This document shows positions 23,377 to 33,949 of a stretch of 64,000 nt of DNA, one piece after another (within the stretch, counting starts at the first letter, position 1; each line of letters opens with the position of its first letter). The notes beneath the pieces were generated by a model that saw only the letters and a program-made list of their open reading frames with translations, did not search any database and was not told the origin of the DNA. The DNA comes from Chinchilla lanigera (Eukaryota > Chordata > Mammalia > Rodentia > Chinchillidae): contig NW_004955426.1 in NCBI RefSeq assembly GCF_000276665.1, forward strand, positions 486,919 through 550,918, read 5' to 3'. A program made the translations under genes and the position numbers.

Positions 23377-25469
23377 ACTTTTTAAAGTTTTGCAAAGAAG
23401 ATTTTGAAGTTTTGTATGTAAAGAAAGGCAGATGTTATTAGTAACACTGGTCAACAAACGTTCAAAGTGAGTAGCTTTTCTGGCTTCAAGTATTCTTGCT
23501 TAATTTAATCATAGCAAGCATTTATCGCAGCTCTTTGCTTCTTGCCACTGTTAGTTGGGGTCAGGGTTGGGCCGACTGAGGATTCACACACCTGTGACCC
23601 CCGGCCTGCATCCACTGTCCTGGGCTTGTGTGTTCAGAAAAGGGACAAGTAGCCAGTTCTTCCTCAGCCTCAGGAGAACCAACCTGCCAACATTTTGACC
23701 TTGAACTCCTTAACCCTTTCTGTCATTGAAATTACTCAGTTTGTGACACTTTGTCACATAGCCCTAGAAATAAAGCCCAGGTCACCTTCTTGAGCTGATG
23801 GATGTAGGTGTGAGGTGTGAGGCTTCCTCAGTGACTGAGGTAAAGCAAATGTTAGTGTAACGTTTCCTCTGAGGAACTCAAACTAAAATAGGCATCCACA
23901 TTTGTTCTTAATGATGCCACCTTTGCCCTTCGGGTGGTGAATCTGCATGTCCTGGTCTGCAGCACATCTTGGGGAAACCACTGCTGGCTGGTTCTGCTCT
24001 GGCCGTGGGGTGTGGCTGGAGCTGACTGGTATTCTGGGCAGCCTGAGGGGTGGGATGAAAGCTCCCCAGTTCTCTGGGCACTGGTTCAGCAATGAGAATA
24101 TGATCCAAGTGGACCAAGCTGAGAGCTCCCCAGGAATTTGTCTGGCATAAGCAGGCAAACTACTCTTTTATCAGAAATCAAGGGCCCTGTGGTCAGTGCA
24201 GATTTCTGTTTGGGGATGGGTTCTTCAGTGATGTAGACTGTCAGTGTGTAGTCAGTTTTTGTCAAGGGTGACTGGTCCTGAGAACGAGGTACCTTGGATG
24301 AAAAGAAAAACAAGAGAGACAAAGTTATGGGATGGGGGGCTGCAGCCTCTAGGACCGAAGCCTCGATTACAGTCTTCTTTAGCCTTTTATTGGGATACAA
24401 ACAAAAAGCAGCAAAAGGGGAAACGGGAGGAATCGTTAACAGGATTTGCGCGGACAAAACAGCTTAATTATCACAGGAACTCGACTTTGACTTAGATAGC
24501 CATTGTGTCATCATTCCTTTGGGCGTATCTCAGCAAGGCATCTAGTGTTGTCCCAGTGGGTTTCCACAGCGACACAGGTCCTGCTATCATTTCGTTTTAC
24601 ACTAATGCATTTGCTAGACTCCCTCCAGAATCAAATAATCATATGGCTTGGTCAGGCTCAAAGTCCCACATAGGTAGAATGTCCTTCTCCACAGTGGACA
24701 AGCCAGGAAGCACAGGTCAGTCAGAATTCTTAATCCCTAGGTCAAACCCTGTCTGAAAACAGAAATAGTCTTTTCTGTGAGCAAATAAGTTCTCTTTTGT
24801 GCCTTTAGCCAGTTTGACTTGGGTATTTGATACTTGAAATAAAAAGTGTCTTAATGCATCAACAAAGCCTAATCTTTACTTATTTTTGCCCCAGTGGGCT
24901 TGGTTTATTGCAGTCCTAGGACTTCAGGAAGCAGGTAAGCTCGCCATAGAAGCAGGTAGAATTTTTTTCCTTAAGTCAGAAAAAACATGGATTCCCAAAT
25001 GAAGCAAGATGACCCTGGGATGACTTCCTCCATGGTGTGGGATAATCACAGTTGCCGGTCGCCATTGTCACTGTGGCAGGTTATGTCTTGGAATGACAAC
25101 TACCTGTAATATGTATGCCACCCCACTTTTTCTTTTGCAGTGTGATTGTCCCTTTCTTCACTGGATCTGTGTTTCCTCCCCGTGAGCATGAATGAGAATT
25201 GTGACTGGTCCCACCAGAAGAAGGTGGTGGAAGTGGTGTTCTGTGCCTTCTGAGGCTGGGTCATAAAATGGCTGCTGTTTCCACCCAGACCCACTTGTGT
25301 AGAAAGGAGCTGGGACTACAGTGAATGAGCAATGTCAGAGACAGCTTGGAGCAGAGGCGAGCTGTGGCTCCCATGACTTGTAATTCTTGACCCACTGAAT
25401 ACATGAACATAACAAATGGCCTCTTCATGCCAGAGTTCTGGGGAAATTTTAAACATGGTAATTAAGTGT
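23377..25469. other. No confident gene; possible LTR scraps
   Basis: Roughly 2 kb without a confident element. Positions 25020-25330 (GGTGGTGGAAGTGGTGTTCTG, GGCTGGGTCATAAAATGGC) vaguely resemble an MLT1-type LTR in plus orientation. The open frame at 24086-24457 (minus) is not recognised. Confidence 0.35.
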
Positions 25470-25612
25470 GTATATATATATAAAATTTGATTTTAATTGA
25501 TACATGACAATTGTGCATATTTATAAGGTACAGCTTTGCATGTATATAATATGTAATGATCCAGTCTTATAATTAGTATTACCATACCTCAAACCAGTAT
25601 CATATGTTCTCT
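25470..25612 (-). mobile_element. Old L1 3'-end fragment
   Basis: TTTTAATTGATACATGACAA, TTGTGCATATTTATAAGGTA and ATGTAATGATCCAGTC follow the reversed L1 3' region. It abuts the B1 that follows. Confidence 0.5.
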
Positions 25613-25736
25613 TTTTTTCATCTTTTGGAGAAAGGGTCTTGCTATGTAGTTGAGGGTAGCCTCGAACTCATTGTGATCCTCCTGCCTCAGCCTCCCAGCT
25701 GTGGGACTATCGGTGTGAGCCATCACGCCCAGCTGC
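25613..25736 (-). mobile_element. B1-type SINE
   Basis: GGTCTTGCTATGTAGTTGAGG, GCCTCGAACTCATTGTG, CCTCCTGCCTCAGCCTCCCA, GAGCCATCACGCCCAGC. Reverse-oriented. Confidence 0.75.
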
Positions 25737-26761
25737 CTTATTATTTCTTACTCTGTAGCCATAGTGTGGTCATGGGCAATGTGTAGTGTTGGCTAAGCTG
25801 GACTACATTTCCCAGGACCCTTTCACCTCTGTGTTTTTGTCGGGTCCCAAGGGAGATTTCTGCAGGGTGGAAGTGGAGAGATGGCTATTCTGTAGCTCAC
25901 ACACCTTGTCCCCGGTCTGTTGGTTTGGTGGCCTAAAGCAGCAACCAAGCCTGCATCAGCTGTCCTGGGCTAATGTGTGCAGCTTGATGACAAGGGCCAG
26001 ACTTCTTCGGGACACCTGAGTCCTTAAGGTTGGAGCCAATAAGAACACGCACATGCTGGGGCCTAGTCTGTCCTGCAGGCACTGCTGCATCCAGGTCTCC
26101 ATCCAATAGGTACCATCTTCTCCTTACGAGGGCTCAGAGATGCCAAGCTCCAGCACCTGGCTCTAGGCTAAAAGCTTTAGAGGCATAGCCAGCTCCTGCA
26201 ACTGTGTAAGGCCAAGACCTTATATGAAATACATAATGTATATGATATTTAATTATAGAATGTAGTGTATAGTACACAATGCAAAATGTACATGCTACAT
26301 GATGTCTAATGTGTAACATGCAGTACATAGGCTCACACATATATGCATAGGCATATGTCTCCACTTCTCCTGGGTTCTGCTTCTTTGATCGAACACTGAC
26401 CAATACCCACAGTAACCGGATGTACGTGTTCCTCGGTGACCCGGCCTTCCCCCTAGCACCTCGTCCCCCCGCCATTTGTCATCCAGTACTGTACAGCTGC
26501 CTGCCTCTGGCTGTCACCTTCCCTATCCTGCACCTGCTCCCCGTTTACCCCAGAGCTGCCACCGTCCTCCCTGATTTGCACATCTGATTTGCACGTCTGA
26601 TTTGCATTCTGGATGTAAGTGGAGTCTCAGAAAAATCTTTGCTGGTGTCTAAGAAGAGATTTAGGCCCACATTGGACCTGGTGAACATTCACTTTAAGAA
26701 AAAGGCTTGCTTCTTCTTCCTCTCTCCCTGGAAGACTCTTTAGGCAAATTTTCAGAGCAAG
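25737..26761. other. No gene; AT-rich repeatlet and POU-like triplet
   Basis: Contains an AT-rich low-complexity stretch at about 26217-26350 (many AATGTA and TACA units) and a three-fold 13-bp repeat at 26571-26609 with octamer-like cores. Otherwise unrecognised. Confidence 0.45.
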
Positions 26762-27110
26762 ATGTCTTAATTTGCACAAGCTTCTATGACAAACACCCCA
26801 GACCAGGTGACTTAAGCAATATACATTTATTTCTTATAGTTCTGGAGGACAAAAGTCTCAAGTCATGGTTCTAGCCTCCTCAGGTCCTCATGAGGGCTTT
26901 GGGCTGGCTCTTGTCCACGTGGCCCTTCTAATTCTGTCCTTCTAGTCAAGAGAGCTTTGTCTCCTCCCCTGGACACTAATCCCATCACAAGGGCCATGCC
27001 CTCATGGTTCCTCTCAACCCAGTTACCTCCCGAGAGCTTCCTCCAGATGCCATCATGTTAGTGATGACAGTTTTAGTGTGGAACTTAGCCCATCTGTGAT
27101 AATGGGGGCA
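26762..27110 (-). mobile_element. MLT1/MST-like LTR
   Basis: AGCTTCTATGACAAACACCCC, CAGGTGACTTAAGCAATATAC, TTATAGTTCTGGAGGACAAAAG, then CCTGGACACTAATCCCATC and GCCCTCATGG. This block order is the reversed MLT1-type MaLR LTR. Confidence 0.58.
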
Positions 27111-27254
27111 CTTTCTCAAGGAGGAGACCACTGTAGCCAGGGACACTTGCAGACAATGTGCTGATGACTCAGAGAAAAACACGGCATCTCTCTAAGAAAC
27201 AGCAACCCTATTCTCTGCTAATTGAGGTGGCCTTGAAGAGAAATAGCTCTATAT

Positions 27255-27575
27255 CACTTCATATATTACCATAGTTCCTCATTATCCCTGCTTTTACTTT
27301 TTATGGATTTAGCTACCTGTGGTCAAGCATGGTCCAAAAGTACAGCACAAGTAGAAGCTATTTTGAGAAGAGACCACATTCATATAAATTTTATTACAGG
27401 GTATTGTTTTGATTGCTCTGTTTTATTGTTGTTAATCTCTTGCTCTGCCTAATTTATAAATTAAACTTTATCACAGGAATATATGTGTGGTAAAAAGCAT
27501 AACCCAGTTATGTGCTATCTATCAGGAGTCTTGAAATGTGTTCCCACAAGTAACCGAGGACCACTGTGTTTCCTC
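27255..27575 (+). mobile_element. MER2-type Tigger DNA transposon
   Basis: GTTCCTCATTATCCCTGC, ATTTAGCTACCTGTGGTCAA, GAGACCACATTCATATAAA, ATTACAGGGTATTGTTTTGA, AATCTCTTGCTCTGCCTAAT and TTATAAATTAAACTTTATCAC match the familiar order of a MER2 (TcMar-Tigger) non-autonomous element. The ends are degraded and no coding sequence is present. Confidence 0.72.
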
Positions 27576-27964
27576 AGTTCCAGGCCTAGTGAAGTTCATC
27601 ATGCACTAGGAACATACACCAAGTAGGGGGAATTACTCTTTCTATTGCAGGTGCAGAGAGGGCACGTAAACATTGAACACGTGGGGCTAGTTGCACCTGG
27701 CGGTATGTCTGTCTGGCTCCCAGTGGTACCCTTTCTGTTAGTACTGCCCACACCCATCATGGTATTACAAAAGCCTCTAGCCAAAGTTGGATGGACCAGG
27801 TATGGAACCTGACCCAGGCTGAGCCAGTTAGATATTTTTTCCTGGGAACTTGGATTTTCCCGGCAACATGGCCAAATGGTATTTCAGAAGGATTTCAGAT
27901 GCAAGTGGCTAACATCCAGCCCAAATGGTTTACAGAGAAGGGGACTTACTGACTCTCTGACTGT
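27576..27964. other. No recognisable feature
   Basis: Unique-looking sequence between a Tigger element and an LTR. Confidence 0.4.
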
Positions 27965-28485
27965 GACCGCTAATTGTGACACAGTCAACTTGACTTGGGT
28001 AAGAACCACCTAGTAGATTAGCAAAGTCCTGGGTGTGTCTGTGGATGGTTGATGTGTAGGCCGAAAACCAAGGATGTGGGTGCTTTTTACCACCAACCAC
28101 TAGGCTTGTATCCTGGATGGAATAAAAAGGGAAAGAAGGGAGTCTGCCCATTTCTTCAGAAGAACTCTGGTCTTTCCCATCACCTTTAGATACTGGTCTT
28201 CAGTTCCCCCAGCCTTCTAACACAGACTTTTTAGCTTTCTGACACAGACTTATGCTGGTGACTCAGCAATGGACTTCAGGCCTTTGACCTTTGACCTTTG
28301 ATCCTGGCTCCTCCAGCTCTCCAGCACACAGATGGCCATTCTGGATTCTTTTGCTTCTGACATCTCAGAGCGCTATGGGGACCCCTCCCCTTCTGGTCCT
28401 ATAAGCCTCCCTAATAAATCCCCTGTTTAATTATACATATATTTCATGTGTTGATTTGTTCCTGTAGTGAACCCTAACGAAAACA
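27965..28485 (+). mobile_element. ERVL-type LTR (MLT2-like), copy 2 of 3
   Basis: GTCAACTTGACTTGGGTAAG, TGGGTGTGTCTGTGGATGG, TGGATGGAATAAAAAGGG, AGCACACAGATGGCC, a TTTAATTATACATATATTTC tract and GTAGTGAACCCTAACGA follow the ERVL/MLT2-type LTR layout. It is related to 11795-12268 and 30608-31125. It contains a perfect DR1 motif at 28285-28297. Confidence 0.62.
28285..28304 (-). promoter_or_regulatory. DR1 nuclear-receptor motif (plus a third half-site)
   Basis: TGACCTTTGACCT at 28285-28297 is a perfect direct repeat of AGGTCA half-sites with 1-bp spacing on the minus strand, the motif bound by RXR heterodimers, HNF4 and COUP-TF. A weaker half-site (TGATCC) follows at 28299-28304 in the same phase. 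It lies inside an LTR. Binding is inferred from the motif alone. Confidence 0.55.
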
Positions 28486-30607
28486 TTGATGAAAACATCT
28501 GAGTGTAAAGTGTCAATAAACATTTAGCCTGATCCAAGAACCTAAATATTATAGTCAGACCTAGATTACCTTAGTTGCTTGATATTTTTTCCTCTGTGAG
28601 TTGGTGAAATCTCAGATTTTGGTACCTACAAAGCTAAAGAATCTCCAGTTCACAGCTCCCCCGTTCATGTCCGTGGGAATGAGCACCCCTTTAGCCCCTA
28701 AAGCCCCACCAAGAGTCTCACTGCATATCCATGGCTCTGCTTGGGTCATCTGCCTAGAGCAAAGCCAATCCCTGCTGCATGCGATGGGGTCAAAGATGGA
28801 AAAACCAGGGAAAGAAAAAGCAAGAAATAGCCTCATGCTACCTGCTCGCTGCCCACACAGCTGTGGGGAGGCCACGATGCAGAGAAGCAGAAGAAGTGCT
28901 GGTGAAAGTGAGAGGAAAGACTGACCTGAACATGTAGAAGGAATGACAGACAGAAGGCAGGGACCTGTGGGTTTTCAAGGACTGCTTCTGTTTCCTGGGA
29001 CTTGATGAAAACCTCTTCTTAGGACTCTTGTGATGCCTCTGCAGTGTCACAGTGTGTTTCCTTTTCTCTCCCTTTCCTTCCCTCTGTCCCCCTTTCTTCC
29101 CCTTGGATAGCTCACATTGGTCTATATTACTCCCAGCCAATGACATGAACCAATCTAGGGAGCTCATTAGAGTTCTTCTATAACTCCATAATGGGAAAAC
29201 AAATGGAACATTTTCCAGGGTCAGGAAGAATCTTTCTGCCTTGGAAGGAAAAGTCTTCTGAGAAGAGTACTGGACATCTGTACATTTTGCCACTGACATC
29301 CTCTCCTTTAACCACAGGGAACCATTGGTTGTCCATTCCCCAGTGATGCATTGTGGGTAAAGCGGACTCTTATATAAGCCAATCAGCACGTCCCATTCTT
29401 CTGACCAGAGTGATGGGTTTCATGGTGATCATGTGACACAACCCCACCCATTCTAGCTAAGGAGAATCAATTCTATATTTAGTTGGAACTATCAGGGAAG
29501 CACACTTCTGCCTTGTTTTGCCATGGATGTGAAAGGATAGCAGGGCTAAATTGTGGCTGATCTCTTATGAGCACTTGGAGCTGAGCATGGCCTAAACTCA
29601 GGGAAGCGGGGCCCAGAAATCCAGAGAGGGAGACTCCATCCTTGAGAAATCCCGTGAGCCCTGTACCTGAAGTAGTAGTGCCCTCTGGATTGTTTTCTGT
29701 TAGCAAAGAAATTCTTTTTCCTTTTCTTAAGCTGATTTGAGGTAGGGTTTTTGTCATTTGCAGCAGAAAAGAATCATAAGTAATACAGTTGTGGGAAGTT
29801 GGGTTTGAGGAAAAGTGTCAGGTAATCTATAAGATGGAGAGGCTGTACCACAAACAGAGACAGATTCTAAACCTCTAGTAGGCAAACTTTTCCCTCTTTT
29901 CTGAGCCCATAACACACTTTGCTTCTCTAGTGAATATGGCATATATCATACATGGTCTTGAGTTACAATGACAGTTCTTGTACGGAAGGTGCACATTTCA
30001 CAAGCATAAAACTCTGGTGAGCAGAATGTAACTTTCTCTATGGTTTTATAATTGAGCTTAGTTTAGCTCACAAACCCTCATTTCTGCTTTTGGCATAGAA
30101 CTTAATCTTACCAATACCTGGCATTTCTGGCAGTCCTGGTTTAAAACTTGGCATCTTTTGGAGAGAATAATCAGTTAGCTTAGGATTCTGTATTGTTTTA
30201 CTGTGAGGGAGATCTGAGTCCTAGCCAACATGGCAGGGAGGCCAGCTGTCTGGTCTGGGGGCTGACCTCTGACCTCTGGCCATGGTGACAGTAGGTTGTG
30301 GCTGACACAGCAAAGATGGGCAGCCTCCCTGCTGGTGCTGTCCTCATCCAGCTCTTTGCTCAGTTTGTTCAGGCTTTGCCAGGTCTTCTGCTGTCTCCAG
30401 CTTGAGCTGCCTCCAGTTTCCCTGTGCCATGACAGAGTCCTGTCTCAGTCATGCCATCTCTTGTCCTGCAGCTTTCCTGCCATCCCATTCCAACGTTTTG
30501 GGACCCATGAATCCTCTACATTCCACAAGAGTGAAGAGTGAGAGGTTGGGTCAACTGGGTGTCCATCTGTCTAAGACACCTCTGCTACTATTCCTGGGCT
30601 CCTGAAC
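28486..30607. other. No gene; possible degraded LTR at 29290-29790
   Basis: The longest open frame of the window (28838-29389, minus, 183 codons) lies here but has no recognisable domain. Positions 29290-29790 end in AAGCTGATTTGAGGTAGGG and CATAAGTAATACAG, which read like the 3' end of an old solo LTR. A second DR1 motif is at 30263-30275. Confidence 0.35.
30263..30275 (-). promoter_or_regulatory. DR1 nuclear-receptor motif
   Basis: TGACCTCTGACCT is a perfect pair of AGGTCA half-sites spaced by one base on the minus strand, about 2 kb from the one at 28285. Motif only. Confidence 0.45.
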
Positions 30608-31125
30608 CACTTATGGTGTTTAATTTTCTGTGCCAACTTGATGGGCCCAAGAGATGCCCAGACAGCTGGTTAAACTTTATTTCTGTATGTGTCTGGGTGG
30701 TTTGCAGAAGGAGTCTCAGGCCCCCTTCCCCAGGGTGGGTGGTGTCATCTCACTTGCTGATGCTCTGAATAGAATAAACATATTGCAGGGTGCTTGAGCT
30801 GGGACACTGATCTGCCCTTTGCACTCTTGACTCTCAGGCCATCATATCTAGACTGCAGCTCATACCATGTCTCTGGCTTCCAGGTCTTTGAACTGCACCA
30901 CTGATTTTCCTTTATCTCCACCTTGCATATACACAGCAGAATATGGGATTTCTTGGCTTCTGTAATTGCATGATCCATCTCATCTCTCATCTCATCCCAC
31001 ATCATCCCACATCATCCCATCCCACCCCATCCCATCCCACATTGTCTCATCTATCACCTAGCCCTCTTCGTACCTACCTATCATCTGTCTGTATGGTTCT
31101 GTGTCTCTGGAGAACCCTAGGTGGC
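30608..31125 (+). mobile_element. ERVL-type LTR (MLT2-like), copy 3 of 3
   Basis: TTTAATTTTCTGTGCCAACTT, GATGCCCAGACAGCTGG, GTATGTGTCTGGGTGG, TCTGAATAGAATAAACAT, CTTCTGTAATTGCATGATCC and TCTCTGGAGAACCCTAGG match the MLT2-type layout from start to end. It carries an internal CATCC-type simple repeat at 30977-31043. Confidence 0.68.
30977..31043 (+). repeat. (CATCCCA)-type simple repeat
   Basis: Imperfect tandem units of CATCCCA, CATCATCC and CATCCCAC, expanded inside the LTR where related copies have a short AT-rich tract. Confidence 0.8.
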
Positions 31126-32203
31126 ACATGGCTCATGTCTCAGGACAATTGAGCCCAGCCTCTGGAGGCTGCTGGGCCCACCCTTCCTCCCTCCTGTCCT
31201 TTCGTCCCCAGCTCTGTAGCCTCTGCCAGGAAGGACTTTTGTTTTCACCATGTGCCATGGGTTGAATGTGTTGGCCTGCATTCCTGCAGGCTGGCTCTTG
31301 ATTTTCCTTGGAACACAACAAAAAACTTTCTGTCAGTTGTCTTGAGCTGCAAGCTGGAAAACCTGGTTTCTAAGACCGTGACTGTGTTCTCAATTCCCCG
31401 AACTTGTCCTGGCTTCCAAGTGGAGTGCTTGTTCTACCGCCTCTCTGGGGCTAGCTCTTCCCTGTGGCCACAAGTCTGGGCTTCACAGTTTTGTTTTAGT
31501 CAGGGAAGAGCTGCAGGGCAAAAAAGAAAATGAAAAAGAATGAGCAGGAAGGGAAGCCAGTGTGGCTCCATTGCACAACACACCCTGGCTCTGAGAGTGA
31601 GTTGCACTGTTCTCCCCGCACTGGGAGGCACTTCCGGTCTGGTCTTGCTCTTCCTGTGAGAAGGTCCTGGAATGCCACTTCTGCTGTCTCTCTGACACCC
31701 CGTGGGGCTGAACTCTGTCATCTATGAGAAGCAAACAACAGAAGGAACATTTCTTCAGGCACACAAGTCCTTCTCCTTTGGGCCAACTGGCCCTGGGTAG
31801 TGGTGGTTCTCCTCAGCCACTGGAAGTTGGTCTTAGTGTTTTATGTGAGCCGCTGTCTCATCAAGACCCAACAGTGAGTGCCCTGTGGTGTCATTCAGGG
31901 TGTGGTGGCCTCCGTATCTGTTAAGAGGGTGGCCTCATAAGTCATCCTCAGATCTGTGGCCAGAAAGATTTGCTGCAGTTCCAGGCCCTGGTGCAAGTGA
32001 ATGTGATCTTGTTTGGGTGAGAGTTTGTAGATGTAAGGGACCAAATGGCTTAGGGGCTTCTAACTTTAATGACCAGTGTCCTGAACACACCTTGATGTCC
32101 TACACTTGCTCCCTGTGAGACAGAAGAGAACAGTTCCTGGTGTTGAAACTGCCTGGTCTGTGCTCCCCTGTGAAAGAAGCAGCCCTAGAGGGTTAAGAGC
32201 CCC
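31126..32203. other. No recognisable feature
   Basis: Unique-looking sequence. Overlapping open frames around 31483-31764 have no signature. Confidence 0.4.
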
Positions 32204-32240
32204 AGGACCCTGGACCCTGGACCCTGGACCCTGGACCCTG
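32204..32240 (+). repeat. GGACCCT minisatellite, about 5 units
   Basis: Five perfect consecutive 7-bp units (GGACCCT) in a GC-rich context. Confidence 0.85.
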
Positions 32241-33152
32241 ACCCATTTCTCTCCACCCAGTCCTGGGGAATCCTGAGGGATCGGTACACTGCAGGGATCC
32301 AGGAGTGGCTAAATGGAGAGGACCCCCAGGTGAGGCCCCTCTACTGGAAGGGTTGGTCCAACTCTGAGGGTTCAGAGCTGCTGTCCTTGCTGAGAACTTC
32401 TCTCTGGGGTTGGAAGTCACCTTGCTCAGGAGATTCTCAGCAGCCCTGGAGGGGATGACAGCTCCAGCCCAGTGGCCCTCTGGCTGACACGGCCACACAG
32501 GCTGATCCCCACCGTGGAACCTGCTGTGTCGCTCCAGTCCTGCTCTCCAAACCGTTTCACAGGTTTTGCTCCTGGGAAGCTGACCACAGCCTCCAATGGT
32601 AGCCCCGCTAAGGGCTGAGCCTGTTCTCTGCAGTGTGGCCTGGCTTGAAGCAGTGATTCTGCAGCCCTGCCTCTCACCGAAGCCCTGGGGAGCTTGTTTC
32701 AGCAAAGCTTCCTTCCTAGCTGCCTGCAGGCCAAGGCCAGGGTGCAGGTCAGAGCTTTTCTAACAGGCTCCCAGGGCAGCTGCAGCTGCAGATCTCAGAT
32801 CACACTGAGACCCACCGGGCCTGAGCCGTAGGGGTTGATGGGACCTCAGGAGCCCGTGCAGGGCAAGAGTACAGGGAAGTTGGCTGCAATTGATGTGCAT
32901 GGGGGGTTTTGGAGGTCGAACAAAAAACACAAAGAAGTCTGTGTGGAGGGTTGAGGGCTGGTGTGATTTCAGAGGTTGACTTGGGGCCCAGCTCTTTGGC
33001 ACGGGTCTCAGTCCTTAGAAATGGAAAACTGAGGGCAGAAGGCCCATGAGAGCTGTTTGGCTGGAGGTTTCTCTGAGCCAGAGGTGTTCTTGGTGCCACT
33101 CAGTCAGGAAGAGGCAGCAGAGATTGGCAGAGAAGGAGGAGGGGGGCACTTC
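32241..33152. other. No recognisable feature; GC-rich
   Basis: GC-rich unique sequence. The open frame at 32193-32705 (minus, 170 codons) reads through the minisatellite and looks like a chance ORF in CpG-poor, stop-poor DNA. Confidence 0.4.
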
Positions 33153-33294
33153 CTTGTGTGCACAGGTGTACACCTGCGTATCTGTGGATGCACACAAATG
33201 TGTGCACAGGTGTATGTGAACATGCATGCTCTGGTGTGCACCTGCTGTGCATGCATGTACATGTGCGGGCGTGTGCACACACAGATGTGGTCTC
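33153..33294. repeat. Degenerate alternating TG/CA tract
   Basis: About 140 bp dominated by alternating purine-pyrimidine steps (GTGTGCACAGGTGTACACC, CATGCATGTACATGTGC). It is not a simple (CA)n; interruptions are frequent. Such sequence is prone to left-handed Z-DNA. Confidence 0.75.
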
Positions 33295-33321
33295 AGCTTG
33301 TGGAGTTTTTCTACTTTGCCC

Positions 33322-33322
<1 letters not shown>

Positions 33323-33364
<42 letters not shown>
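33323..33364 (+). repeat. (CAG)14 trinucleotide repeat
   Basis: Fourteen uninterrupted CAG units. All three plus-strand frames stay open across it (polyGln, polySer, polyAla), but none resembles a known protein, so a coding role is not supported. Confidence 0.95.
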
Positions 33365-33365
<1 letters not shown>

Positions 33366-33949
33366 TCCTAACACAAAGGCTGAGAAAGCCTCACCCGAGA
33401 GCCGTTTCTATTTGAGTTCTTCACTGTATTGTGCAGCGCTCTATTTTTGTATGAAGGCTCTCATCTCCCCCTTTGTGGGTCCTGAAGATTCTGGCTTTGC
33501 TGTTTCTCACTTTGTTCTCCTGCCCGGCCGAGTCCTTCTCCCAGCCTTTCATCGTGTTCTGCCTTCTCTGTGTCAAACACACAGAGAAGCTTAGGCTCTT
33601 CTCGGCTTTTGTGGCTCACCTTTATGGTCAATTGTTCTGTGCTGCAGATCTTCTACTTCACAGGGAGGGGCTTTGAATTCTCTGATTTTCTGTTCACAAA
33701 CAAACCCCGGCCTGGAGACCCTGCCTCTCTCAGCTGGAGGGCTGTTGGTGCTCTGCTGCCTGCCAGCAGGTGGCAGAATGACCATCCTGCTTGTCTCTGT
33801 AACATTCCAGCCATGAGCAGGGAGCGCCTCGCCTCCAGCTTTCCTACAAGTCACAAGGGACGGGCTTAGGCTCAGTGGCGGACTGAATCCCATCCTTATT
33901 TGTGGCACATTCCCAGCATCACTCTGTGATGCTACTCTGTTGTTATGTG
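33365..33949. other. No recognisable feature
   Basis: Unique-looking sequence between the CAG repeat and a mariner element. Confidence 0.4.

Noticed and set aside
28838..29389. Longest open frame, 183 codons, minus strand
   Set aside because: It has no domain, has biased Lys/Ser/Pro-rich low-complexity composition, overlaps LTR-like sequence and shows no splice or promoter context.
32193..32705. 170-codon open frame, minus strand
   Set aside because: It reads through a 7-bp minisatellite in stop-poor GC-rich DNA, with no domain.
33155..33300. CRISPR-like spaced repeats
   Set aside because: The tract is an irregular TG/CA run in mammalian DNA, without constant repeats and spacers.
33057..33594. 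Open frames with polyGln, polyAla or polySer runs
   Set aside because: All three frames are open because a pure CAG repeat has no stop codons. Flanking residues come from the TG/CA tract and do not resemble a protein.
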